A DNA stretch of 64,000 bases from Prescottella agglutinans (GTDB lineage Bacteria > Actinomycetota > Actinomycetes > Mycobacteriales > Mycobacteriaceae), in assembly GCF_004011865.1 (NCBI RefSeq), contig NZ_RKLP01000004.1, forward strand, positions 248,001-312,000, written 5' to 3'. The notes under the pieces are model-generated. The model was not told the origin of the DNA and did not search any database. It saw only the letters and a program-made list of their open reading frames with translations. Made by a program: the position numbers and the translations under genes. Below are positions 56,047 to 64,000 of this stretch, in pieces (position 1 is the stretch's first letter; every line of letters begins with the position of its first letter).

Positions 56047-56613
56047 CTACCAGGAGCCGGTCCGCAGAACGATCTCGCTGGCCAGCTCCGCGGCCGCCTT
56101 GGCGGGAACGTCGTCGACGCCGTCGAGCTGAACGATCCGGAACTCCGAGTAGGCGTAGCGGCCACTCGCGTCGGCGCACGGGCGGCCCAGCGAGGTACCG
56201 ACGACGACGGTGGTCGGCAGCTCGACGGCGGGGCATGCGGCGTCGAGGACGGCGCCGTCGGCACCGGGCACCGCCGGGTGTCCGCGGTCGGCGACGATGA
56301 GGCTCGCGAAGCGCCCGAACGTCTTGGCGGCCAGGCGCCACGCCAGTTCCGCGCCCGCACCGGCGCCGACCAGGTTCACCCACGGCAGCTTCAGCTCGTC
56401 GAGCATCGCGATCACCGACGGCTCGTCGAGCCCGTCGATGGTCTCGGGAACCACGGTCCGCAGATCCGAATCGTGCAGTCGCGAGCAGACGGCGTCGAAG
56501 ACGTCGGCGGGCGCGCCCGCGTCGGGAAGCAGCAACACCGTGTGCCGGCTCTCCGGTCCCCCGATACGGACCGTCAAGGTCCCACTACCCACCGCAACGT
56601 TCGTCGACTCCAT
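56047..56613 (-). CDS. Small alpha/beta-hydrolase-like protein
   Basis: The 188-aa protein begins with a short beta-sheet part (TVLLLPDAGAPADVFDAV) and has a nucleophile-elbow-like NLVGAGAGAELAW in which the usual Ser is replaced by Ala (GAGAG instead of GxSxG). A C-terminal segment of typical hydrolase length is missing. It may be a non-catalytic or degenerate member. Start at ATG 56613. Confidence 0.65.
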   Translation of the reverse strand: MESTNVAVGSGTLTVRIGGPESRHTVLLLPDAGAPADVFDAVCSRLHDSDLRTVVPETIDGLDEPSVIAMLDELKLPWVNLVGAGAGAELAWRLAAKTFGRFASLIVADRGHPAVPGADGAVLDAACPAVELPTTVVVGTSLGRPCADASGRYAYSEFRIVQLDGVDDVPAKAAAELASEIVLRTGSW

Positions 56614-56654
56614 GGCTGAAAACGGTACGCGATCCACGTCACGAAATCGGACAC

Positions 56655-57917
56655 CTATCCGGGATAGACCTTGCCGATGATCTCCTTGGCCATCGTGGTC
56701 GCCGGGTCCTGGCCGTTCGCGGCCGGAGCCAGGTTGGCCCACACCACCAGCGTCACCTTGTTCACCGGGTCGTGACCCATGAACGAGTTGAACCCGGGAA
56801 GCTCACCCGTGTGTCCGAACATCGGGCCCATCTTCGCTATGCCCCAACCGTATTCGGCCGAGCCGCTGTCCGGGCTCGTGGGCTGCACGCTGGCGAGCCG
56901 CTGGGCCTGCAGGTCGGGCTTCAGGAGCTGCCCGCCGACGAGCGCCTGCACCCACGTGACGAGGTCGTCGGCGGTGGAGATGCCGGCGCCGGCCGCCCAC
57001 GCCCACGACGGGTTGACATCGGTGACGTCGTTCGGCTGGAGGGTCCCGTCCTTGGCGGCGTTCTGCATGGCCTCGGGCAGCGCCGGATCGGTCAACGTGT
57101 CCATGTTGGTCCCGTACACGTACCCCCGCGAGTAGCGCGCCGGAATCGTGTTGTCGGTGATGTCGGGGAACGACGTCCCGGTCAGCCCCAGTGGACCGAA
57201 GAGCCGCGACTGGAAGATCTGCGGCAGCGGTTTGCCGTCGAGGGCCTCGGCGATGAGGCCGAGCAGCACGATGTTGGTGTTCGAGTAGTGGTAGCCCTGC
57301 CCGGGAGGGAAGTACGGCGGATTCGCGAACCCGAGCGCCAGCAGTTCGTCGGGCTTCCACTGCTTCTGCGGGTCGTTGTCGAGTGTCTCGTTGAGCTCGG
57401 CGGTCTCGGTGTAGTTGAAGAGCCCGCTACGCATGTCGAGTAGCTGCTCGATCGTGATGTTGTCGCCGTTCGGGACGTCCGGGCGGTACTTGGACACCGG
57501 ATCGGTCAGCGCGATCTTGCCCTCCTGGACGAGCTGCAGGATCACCGTGCCGGTCATCGTCTTGGTGTTGGAACCGATGCGGATGTGTTCGACGGTGTCG
57601 ACCGGGGAGTCCTGGCCGCGGACCCCGGTTCCGTACTTGACCGTGAGGTCGCCGTCGGGAGTCTTGAGTATCGCCACGGCACCCGGGATCTGGAGGTCCT
57701 TCGCGACGCCGGCGACGACGTCGTTCAGCCCGGTGGCGTCGATCTTCTGCAACGCCACGGTCGATGATGCGGCGGCGCTCGTCGACGTGGTGGTCCCCGT
57801 GCCGGACTCGTGGGTCTCGTGCGACTCGTTCGACGAGCATCCCGCGATCACCAGGGCGACGACCACCGCGCCGCATGCGATACGAACGCCCGTCCCCGCA
57901 TCGAATCTGTTGCGCAC
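56655..57917 (-). CDS. Serine beta-lactamase-like lipoprotein (class C / D-Ala-D-Ala carboxypeptidase family)
   Basis: The 420-aa protein has a lipoprotein signal (VVALVIAGC, Cys at residue 27), a Thr/Ser-rich spacer, and a beta-lactamase-type domain with SNTK (Ser116, Lys119), the Tyr motif YHYSNTN, and HTG in FGHTGELPG. It could be a D-alanyl-D-alanine carboxypeptidase or an esterase; beta-lactam hydrolysis cannot be claimed. The start is GTG at 57917. Confidence 0.88.
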   Translation of the reverse strand: MRNRFDAGTGVRIACGAVVVALVIAGCSSNESHETHESGTGTTTSTSAAASSTVALQKIDATGLNDVVAGVAKDLQIPGAVAILKTPDGDLTVKYGTGVRGQDSPVDTVEHIRIGSNTKTMTGTVILQLVQEGKIALTDPVSKYRPDVPNGDNITIEQLLDMRSGLFNYTETAELNETLDNDPQKQWKPDELLALGFANPPYFPPGQGYHYSNTNIVLLGLIAEALDGKPLPQIFQSRLFGPLGLTGTSFPDITDNTIPARYSRGYVYGTNMDTLTDPALPEAMQNAAKDGTLQPNDVTDVNPSWAWAAGAGISTADDLVTWVQALVGGQLLKPDLQAQRLASVQPTSPDSGSAEYGWGIAKMGPMFGHTGELPGFNSFMGHDPVNKVTLVVWANLAPAANGQDPATTMAKEIIGKVYPG

Positions 57918-58033
57918 GTCGACACTTCCTCACCATCGGCGGTCGAGCTTCTGACGTCGTTCCGCAGCCTAGGCGTGCGTAACCCGCATTGCGGGGCGAA
58001 CACGTGAAACCGAAACGCGAGCGCGCCTCCCGG

Positions 58034-58062
58034 TTGACCACGTCCGACGCAACTTCTATGGT
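58034..58062 (+). promoter_or_regulatory. Promoter of the GntR-ABC operon
   Basis: TTGACC at 58034-58039 and TATGGT at 58057-58062 are spaced by 17 bp, a good sigma-70-type match. Transcription would start close to 58069, inside the palindromic operator. Its product would be a nearly leaderless transcript with respect to the ATG at 58070. Confidence 0.75.
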
Positions 58063-58083
58063 TAGTTACATGAGTAACGAACC
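58060..58083 (+). promoter_or_regulatory. Palindromic operator for the GntR regulator
   Basis: The site reads GGTT-A-GTTAC, four bases, GTAAC-G-AACC: an inverted repeat with all nine arm positions matching. It overlaps the -10 element and the likely start of transcription, as expected for an autoregulated repressor of the YtrA group. Binding by the GntR protein encoded next to it is inferred. Confidence 0.7.
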
Positions 58084-58117
58084 AATCAGCCTCGCGACGG
58101 TGGGACCGCGATGCTGA
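58070..58117 (+). CDS. Possible short upstream frame overlapping gntR
   Basis: ATG at 58070 opens a 15-codon frame (MSNEPISLATVGPRC) whose stop overlaps the gntR start by 7 nt. It lies at the predicted start of transcription. It might couple translation into gntR or be chance; no further support exists. Confidence 0.3.
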   Translation: MSNEPISLATVGPRC

Positions 58118-58472
58118 GCGATGAGGGCAAGCCCCTCTTCCAACAGATCGCGGAGCTCGTGGAGAACGCGATCATCGACGGTTCACTGCCGGAGGAGTCG
58201 CAGGCACCTTCGACCAACGAGTTGGCGGCCTTCCATCGAATCAACCCGGCGACCGCGGCGAAGGGACTCAACCAGCTCGTCGCCGACGGAATCCTCTACA
58301 AGAGAAGGGGAATCGGCATGTTCGTCACCACGGGAGCACGGGATGCGCTCCGGTTCCGCAGGCGCGAGCAGTTCGCGGCGCAGTACGTCGCACCGCTCGT
58401 GCGCGAGGCGGACAAGCTCGGAATGAGCATCGCCGAACTCAAATCCATGCTGGACCAATGGGAGGAACGTCC

Positions 58473-58476
<4 letters not shown>
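58111..58476 (+). CDS. GntR-family regulator, YtrA subgroup
   Basis: The 121-aa regulator has a winged helix (residues ~9-72: LFQQIAELVENAIIDGSLPEE..., APSTNELAAFHRINPATAAKGLNQLVADG, RRGIGMFV) and only a short C-terminal helix pair, as in YtrA-type members. These commonly control adjacent ABC exporters. ATG at 58111; the stop overlaps the ATPase start by 4 nt. Confidence 0.92.
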
Positions 58477-59389
<913 letters not shown>

Positions 59390-59393
<4 letters not shown>

Positions 59394-60133
59394 CCGTCGC
59401 CACCCTCACCGCCGCTCCGGCGCATCCCTCCCCCACCGGCGCCCGACGACTGCTGGCAGTCTGTCGCCTTCACGTGGTGTCGTGGCCACTGCTGCTGGCC
59501 GCGCCCGCCGCGATCCTCGCCGTCACGTTCGCCATCAACCTCACGATCTTTGCGCTGATCGACTCCGAGGGCGAGACCCACGGCACGGGCGCGGTGCTCT
59601 CGCTGTACGGCTTCGTCGTGGCGTTCTATGCGCAGGCGATGACGCAGACGTTCCCGTTCGCGCTCGGATTGGGCGTGACGCGGCGCCAGTTCTTCACCTC
59701 GACCGCCGTCGTCGCGGTCGTCCAGTCGATCGCCTTCGCCGCGGTGCTGCAACTGCTGTCGGTGGTCGAGGCCGCGACCGGCGGGTGGGGCGTCGGGATG
59801 CGGATGTTCGGCGTCCTCCGCTACGCGACGGATTCCGCTGTGCTGCAGACCGTCACCCTGTTCGCGAGCCTGTTGCTGACCACGTCGATCTCGATACTGC
59901 TGGGCGCGGTGTACCAGCGCTGGCGGACCCCGGGTCTCCTGATCGCGGGAATCGGCACGATCGGGGTCCTCGGACTGGCCGCTGTCGTCGTGACGTGGGC
60001 GCGCTGGTGGCCGGCGATCGGGTCGTGGTTCGTCGATGCCCCGAGGGCGACGGTCCTCGCAGTGGTGCCGTTGGCCGCCGCCGTCGCGGCGATCGCCGGG
60101 AGCTGGGCGGTCCTCAGGCGAGCGACGACCTGA
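59390..60133 (+). CDS. ABC transporter membrane protein
   Basis: The 247-aa protein has about six membrane helices, with long hydrophobic segments around residues 32-58, 70-90, 100-125, 150-175, 185-205 and 215-240. It has no similarity I can name beyond ABC-2-like permeases. It pairs with the ATPase encoded just upstream. Its 3' end overlaps the convergent cobQ gene by 20 bp. Confidence 0.85.
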
Positions 60134-61646
60134 TCGTGGGCAGACCGCTCGGCGCGCCGCCACCCAGCAGCGCGTCGAGCGCGTCGATGTCGAGGTGCTG
60201 TTCCACCAGGTCGGCCAGCAGATCCAACTGCGCCTCCCGCACCCGCGCGACGTCGGTGTCGGGCGCGACGCGGAACCCGGTCCGGCCGGCCGCCTCCGCG
60301 ACCTCGGTCAGCAGCCGCCGCCGGAACGCGTCGTTCTCGAGCAGACCGTGCCAGTGGGTGCCGCGGACGCTGCCGCGCACGCTGCCCTCCTTGACGCCGC
60401 CGGCGGCCGTCAACAGTGGGGCGTCGCCGGTGCGTCGGACCCGACCGTGATGGATCTCGTAGCCGCGCACCGGAATTCCGCCCACGTCGCCGTCCACCTG
60501 CGCGAGCACCTTGTCGGCGGCGAACTCGATCTCGAGGTCCAGCAGGCCCAGGCCCGGGACCACGCCCGCACCGGATTCGACACCGTCGTCGATCACGCCG
60601 CCCAGCATCTGGTAGCCGCCGCAGACGCCGAGGATCGCGCCGCCGGTCGCGGCGCGGCGCGCCAGGGCGTCCGCAATGCCGCTGCGCCGCAGCCACTCCA
60701 GGTCGGTGACGGTGGACTTGCTGCCCGGCAGCACGACCAGGTCGGCGTCGGCCAGCCGCGACGGGTCGCTCACCCAGTGCACCGCGACGCCCGGTTCGCA
60801 GGCGAGCGCCTCGACGTCGGTGGAGTTGGAGATCCGGGGCAACCGGATCGCCGCCACGCGCAGCCACTCGTCGCCGAGCGGCGGCCCGGGGCGTCCGACG
60901 GGCGCGTCGCCGACGACGCCGAGCGAGTCCTCGGCGTCGAGCCACAGCCCCTCGGCGAACGGGATCACGCCGAGCGTCGGGCGCCCGGTGAGCGCGGTCA
61001 GCTGGTCGAGGCCCGGCTCGAGCAGGCTGACGTCGCCACGGAACTTGTTGATCACGAACCCGGCGATCAGCGCCTGATCCTCGGGCGAGAGCACCGCGAC
61101 GGTGCCGAACAGGTGTGCCAGCACTCCCCCGCGGTCGATGTCGCCGACCACGATCACCGGCAGCTGCGCGGCCTGCGCCAGCCCCATGTTCGCCAGGTCC
61201 GTCGCCCGCAGGTTGATCTCGGCGGGCGAGCCGGCACCCTCGCAGATCACCACGTCGAACTCGTCGCGCAGCGACGCCAGTTCGTCGGCGACGATCCCGC
61301 GCAGCCATTCCCGGTGGGTGATGTAGTCGCGGGCACCGACGGTGGTGACGGCCTTGCCGCGGACGACCAGCTGCGACGTCCGGTCGCCGCCGGGCTTGAG
61401 CAGCACCGGGTTGAACCGCACGCTCGGGTCGAGCCCGCACGCCCGCGCCTGCAGCGCCTGCGCCCGGCCGATCTCCCCGCCGTCGAGCGTGACGACGGAG
61501 TTGTTCGACATGTTCTGCGCCTTGAACGGCGCCACCCGCACCCCGCGCCGCGCCAGCATCCGGCACAGCCCGGCGACGAGGACGCTCTTGCCGGCGTCGG
61601 ACGTGGTGCCGGCGACCAGCATCGCGCCGGTCAGCGCCGCGGTCAC
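60114..61646 (-). CDS. cobQ: Cobyric acid synthase
   Basis: CobQ amidates the b, d, e and g side chains of adenosylcobyrinate diamide. The 510-aa protein has the N-terminal P-loop [21 protein letters not shown], and a C-terminal class I amidotransferase domain with Cys in [12 protein letters not shown] and the His in [11 protein letters not shown]. The GTG at 61646 overlaps the map stop by 4 nt. It is about 19 kb from the main B12 operon and shows no riboswitch of its own. Confidence 0.96.
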   Translation of the reverse strand: MTAALTGAMLVAGTTSDAGKSVLVAGLCRMLARRGVRVAPFKAQNMSNNSVVTLDGGEIGRAQALQARACGLDPSVRFNPVLLKPGGDRTSQLVVRGKAVTTVGARDYITHREWLRGIVADELASLRDEFDVVICEGAGSPAEINLRATDLANMGLAQAAQLPVIVVGDIDRGGVLAHLFGTVAVLSPEDQALIAGFVINKFRGDVSLLEPGLDQLTALTGRPTLGVIPFAEGLWLDAEDSLGVVGDAPVGRPGPPLGDEWLRVAAIRLPRISNSTDVEALACEPGVAVHWVSDPSRLADADLVVLPGSKSTVTDLEWLRRSGIADALARRAATGGAILGVCGGYQMLGGVIDDGVESGAGVVPGLGLLDLEIEFAADKVLAQVDGDVGGIPVRGYEIHHGRVRRTGDAPLLTAAGGVKEGSVRGSVRGTHWHGLLENDAFRRRLLTEVAEAAGRTGFRVAPDTDVARVREAQLDLLADLVEQHLDIDALDALLGGGAPSGLPTIRSSLA

Positions 61647-62500
61647 GGCAGCGTGAGGATCTCGTTGCCCTCGTCGGTGACGACGATGGTGTGCTCGAAC
61701 TGCGCCGTCCACTTGCGGTCCTTGGTGACGACCGTCCAGCCGTCCTCCCAGATGTCGTAGTCGACGGTGCCGAGGTTGATCATCGGCTCGATCGTGAACA
61801 CCATGCCGGGCTCGATGACGGTGTCGACGTTCGGCTGGTCGTAGTGCAGGATCACCAGCCCGTTGTGGAACGTCTCGCCGATGCCGTGGCCGGTGAAGTC
61901 GCGCACGACGCCGTACCCGAAGCGGTTGGCGTACGACTCGATGACCCGGCCGATGACGTTGAGTTCGCGGCCCGGCTTGACCGCCTTGATCGCGCGCATC
62001 GTGGCTTCGCGGGTGCGCTCGACGAGCAGGCGGTTCTCCTCGGAGACGTCACCGGCGAGGAACGTCGCGTTGGTGTCGCCGTGCACGCCGTCGATGTAGG
62101 CGGTGACGTCGATGTTGACGATGTCGCCGTCCTGGATGACGGTCGAGTCGGGGATGCCGTGGCAGATCACCTCGTTCAGCGACGTGCAGCACGACTTCGG
62201 GAAACCGCGGTAGCCCAGCGTGGACGGGTACGCGCCGTGGTCGCACATGTACTCGTGCGCGATGCGGTCCAGCTCGTCGGTGGTCACACCGGGGGCGACG
62301 GCCTTGCCGGCCTCCTGCAGCGCCTGCGCGGCGATCTTGCTCGCCACCCGCATCTTCTCGATGGTCTCCGGGGTCTGCACCCACGGCTCCTTGCCCTCAC
62401 GGGCCGTCGCCTTCCACACGTACTCGGGACGCTCGATGTCCTTGGGGACGGCGAGGACGGGTGAGACGGTTCCGGGGACGAGAGCGGTGCGAACAGACAT
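61643..62500 (-). CDS. map: Type I methionine aminopeptidase (MapB-like)
   Basis: This metalloenzyme removes the initiator Met from nascent proteins. The 285-aa protein has a ~40-residue N-terminal extension (with [12 protein letters not shown]) as in mycobacterial MapB. The catalytic core has metal ligands in [34 protein letters not shown] and the C-terminal [12 protein letters not shown] at 62500. It is coupled to cobQ downstream by a GTGA overlap. Confidence 0.96.
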   Translation of the reverse strand: MSVRTALVPGTVSPVLAVPKDIERPEYVWKATAREGKEPWVQTPETIEKMRVASKIAAQALQEAGKAVAPGVTTDELDRIAHEYMCDHGAYPSTLGYRGFPKSCCTSLNEVICHGIPDSTVIQDGDIVNIDVTAYIDGVHGDTNATFLAGDVSEENRLLVERTREATMRAIKAVKPGRELNVIGRVIESYANRFGYGVVRDFTGHGIGETFHNGLVILHYDQPNVDTVIEPGMVFTIEPMINLGTVDYDIWEDGWTVVTKDRKWTAQFEHTIVVTDEGNEILTLP

Positions 62501-62615
62501 GGGTCCAGGGTAGACCGCCGAGCCGCCGCGAGGTCCGCGTGGCCGCTGCACCGGCCGCGAGGGCGCGTCGGGCATAGGGTGCAAGGACCGCCTTCCCGAC
62601 CTGAGGAGTACGCCC

Positions 62616-63632
62616 ATGCGAGGAACCGTCATCCACGCACCGCGGGACATCCGGTTCGAGGAACTGCCCGACCCGCGGATCGTCGAGGACACCGACGCGA
62701 TCATCCGAGTCGTCGCCACGTGCGTGTGCGGCTCGGACCTGTGGCGCTACCGCGGCATCACCCCGGTCGACGAGCCTCGCCCGATCGGCCACGAATACGT
62801 CGGTGTCGTCGAGGAAGTCGGTGGCGCGGTCACCACGGTCGCGCCCGGACAGTTCGTCATCGGATCGTTCCTCGCGTCCGACAACACCTGCGCGCACTGC
62901 CGCTACGGATACCAATCATCCTGCCGACTAGGAGAATTCGTCAACGGATGCCAGGCCGAGTACGTCCGCGTGCCGCTGGCCGACGGCACCCTCGTCGCGG
63001 TTCCCGACCGGCCGGACGAGGCCCTGATCCCGAGCCTGCTCGCGCTCTCCGACGTCATGGGGACGGGCTGGTACGCGGCGGCGGCCGCCGAGGTACGCCC
63101 GGGCTCGACGGTCGTGGTCGTCGGCGACGGCGCGGTCGGGCTGTCCGGCGTGCTCGCCGCCAGGGAACTGGGCGCGGAACGGATCATCGCGATGAGCCGG
63201 CACACCAACCGTCAGAAGTTGGCTGTCGAGTTCGGCGCCACCGACATCGTCACCGAGCGCGGCGAGGAGGGCGTCGCCCGGGTCGCCGAGCTGACCGACG
63301 GAGTCGGCGCCGAATCGGTTCTCGAATGCGTCGGCACGAAGGAGTCGATGTCGCAGGCACTGCGTTGCGCCCGTCCCGGCGGCAACGTCGGCTTCGTGGG
63401 AGTGCCGCACGGCGTCGAGTTCCCCGCCCGGGAACTGTTCGACACCCACATCGGCGTGCGCGGCGGGTCGGCGCCCGTGCGCCGCTTCCTGCCCGACCTG
63501 ATCGGCCGGGTGCTCGACGGCCGGATGGAGCCGGGCAAGGTCTTCGACCTCACACTGCCGCTCGATCAGGTGGCGGAGGCGTACCGGGCCATGGACGAAC
63601 GGCGCGCGATCAAGGTGCTGCTGCGGCCCTGA
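62616..63632 (+). CDS. Zinc-dependent alcohol dehydrogenase family protein
   Basis: The 338-aa medium-chain dehydrogenase has the catalytic-zinc motif TCVCGSD (Cys38) and GHEYVG, an abbreviated structural-Cys loop [14 protein letters not shown] with three rather than four Cys, and the cofactor-binding [20 protein letters not shown] after the second strand suggests NADP(H). The natural substrate is unknown. ATG at 62616 is preceded by GAGGAG. Confidence 0.9.
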   Translation: MRGTVIHAPRDIRFEELPDPRIVEDTDAIIRVVATCVCGSDLWRYRGITPVDEPRPIGHEYVGVVEEVGGAVTTVAPGQFVIGSFLASDNTCAHCRYGYQSSCRLGEFVNGCQAEYVRVPLADGTLVAVPDRPDEALIPSLLALSDVMGTGWYAAAAAEVRPGSTVVVVGDGAVGLSGVLAARELGAERIIAMSRHTNRQKLAVEFGATDIVTERGEEGVARVAELTDGVGAESVLECVGTKESMSQALRCARPGGNVGFVGVPHGVEFPARELFDTHIGVRGGSAPVRRFLPDLIGRVLDGRMEPGKVFDLTLPLDQVAEAYRAMDERRAIKVLLRP

Positions 63633-64000
63633 CCTGCCAACCCGGGGGGTCATCGGGAGCAGAGCTGTGTCCGGCCAGCGATCCGGAACGCCGCGGCCTC
63701 CGGACGTCACGCGCCCTCCCACAGCCCTCTGGATGATACGGGGAGCATCGATCCGGCCTCGTCGCGACGAGTTGATCAGCCAGGAACTCTCGCACTGTCT
63801 TTCGCGTAGCGACACGCCCGACCGGTCACACCGGTGCGTCGAGTCGTTACACGATCCTGCTGGACTCGACTCCGCGTGACGGTCCAGACTGGACCTGCGA
63901 GACGGTCGTTCGAACCGGGCATACAGACGACACCCTTCCGCGTCGGGCCTTCGTTCACTGCTGGACACCGGGTCCCGGTGAAACACCAATCCGACCCGGC
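63633..64000. other. Unassigned 368-nt stretch at the right edge
   Basis: Only short frames occur here, none with convincing coding character or homology I recognise. A repeated ACCGGT pair is seen near 63825. The tract may carry a terminator for the dehydrogenase or a promoter for a gene to the right, but nothing is clear. Confidence 0.5.

Noticed and set aside
63905-63930. A GGTCGTTCGAACC-like stretch resembling a tRNA T-loop
   Set aside because: No paired T-stem, anticodon arm or acceptor stem can be drawn around it on either strand.

Overview
The window is high-GC, tightly packed actinobacterial DNA. Gene content and order point to the Mycobacteriales, most likely Rhodococcus. Supporting evidence is a mycobacterial-type nuo operon with an Rv3143-like regulator beside it, mycothione reductase next to mqo, the proS / efpA / cysG / cobB / cobO / chelatase block known from mycobacteria, IdeR-type iron boxes, and many GTG starts with 4-nt ATGA or GTGA overlaps. 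I saw no rRNA, tRNA, IS element, prophage or CRISPR array. The genus is inferred, not proven.

Layout. 1-6840 (minus): complex I genes nuoA-B-C-D-EF-G, with nuoE and nuoF fused in one frame and nuoG running off the left edge. 7047-12593 (minus): response-regulator-like protein, exported DUF218 protein, O-methyltransferase, acyl-CoA dehydrogenase/oxidase, a long perfect inverted repeat, and proS. 12663-20574 (plus): membrane esterase, two iron-box-preceded repeat-bearing surface proteins, YaaA-like protein, a small membrane protein and a FAD oxidoreductase. 20581-27739 (minus): a compact biosynthetic cluster made of a fatty acyl-AMP ligase, a free ACP, a KS-AT-ACP-oxoamine synthase megasynthase and a type II thioesterase. 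Its domain order matches the RedL protein of prodiginine biosynthesis, split over three genes.

27864-33967 (minus): the Pnkp/Hen1 RNA-repair pair, then a nitrilase-family / membrane / TetR operon. 34146-41315 (minus): cobalamin and siroheme genes (chelatase, cobO, cobB, cobE-like, cysG) followed by an efpA-like efflux pump, all behind a clear cobalamin riboswitch at 41367-41460. 41570-47529: mqo, an alpha/beta hydrolase with mtr, a secreted lipase and a small membrane protein.

47687-51234 (minus): a methionine-type ABC importer (metQ-N-I) behind a 2OG-Fe(II)-type oxygenase. The operon is preceded by a short reading frame with three consecutive Cys codons, a likely cysteine attenuator. 51636-57917 (minus): Orn/Lys/Arg decarboxylase, SulP transporter, small alpha/beta hydrolase and a beta-lactamase-like lipoprotein. 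58111-60133 (plus): a GntR(YtrA-like)/ABC operon with a visible promoter and operator. 60114-63632: cobQ and map (minus), then a zinc alcohol dehydrogenase (plus). 63633-64000 holds nothing I can assign.

The most interesting items are the split RedL-like cluster, the iron-box surface repeat proteins, and the polycysteine leader ahead of the oxygenase/importer operon.
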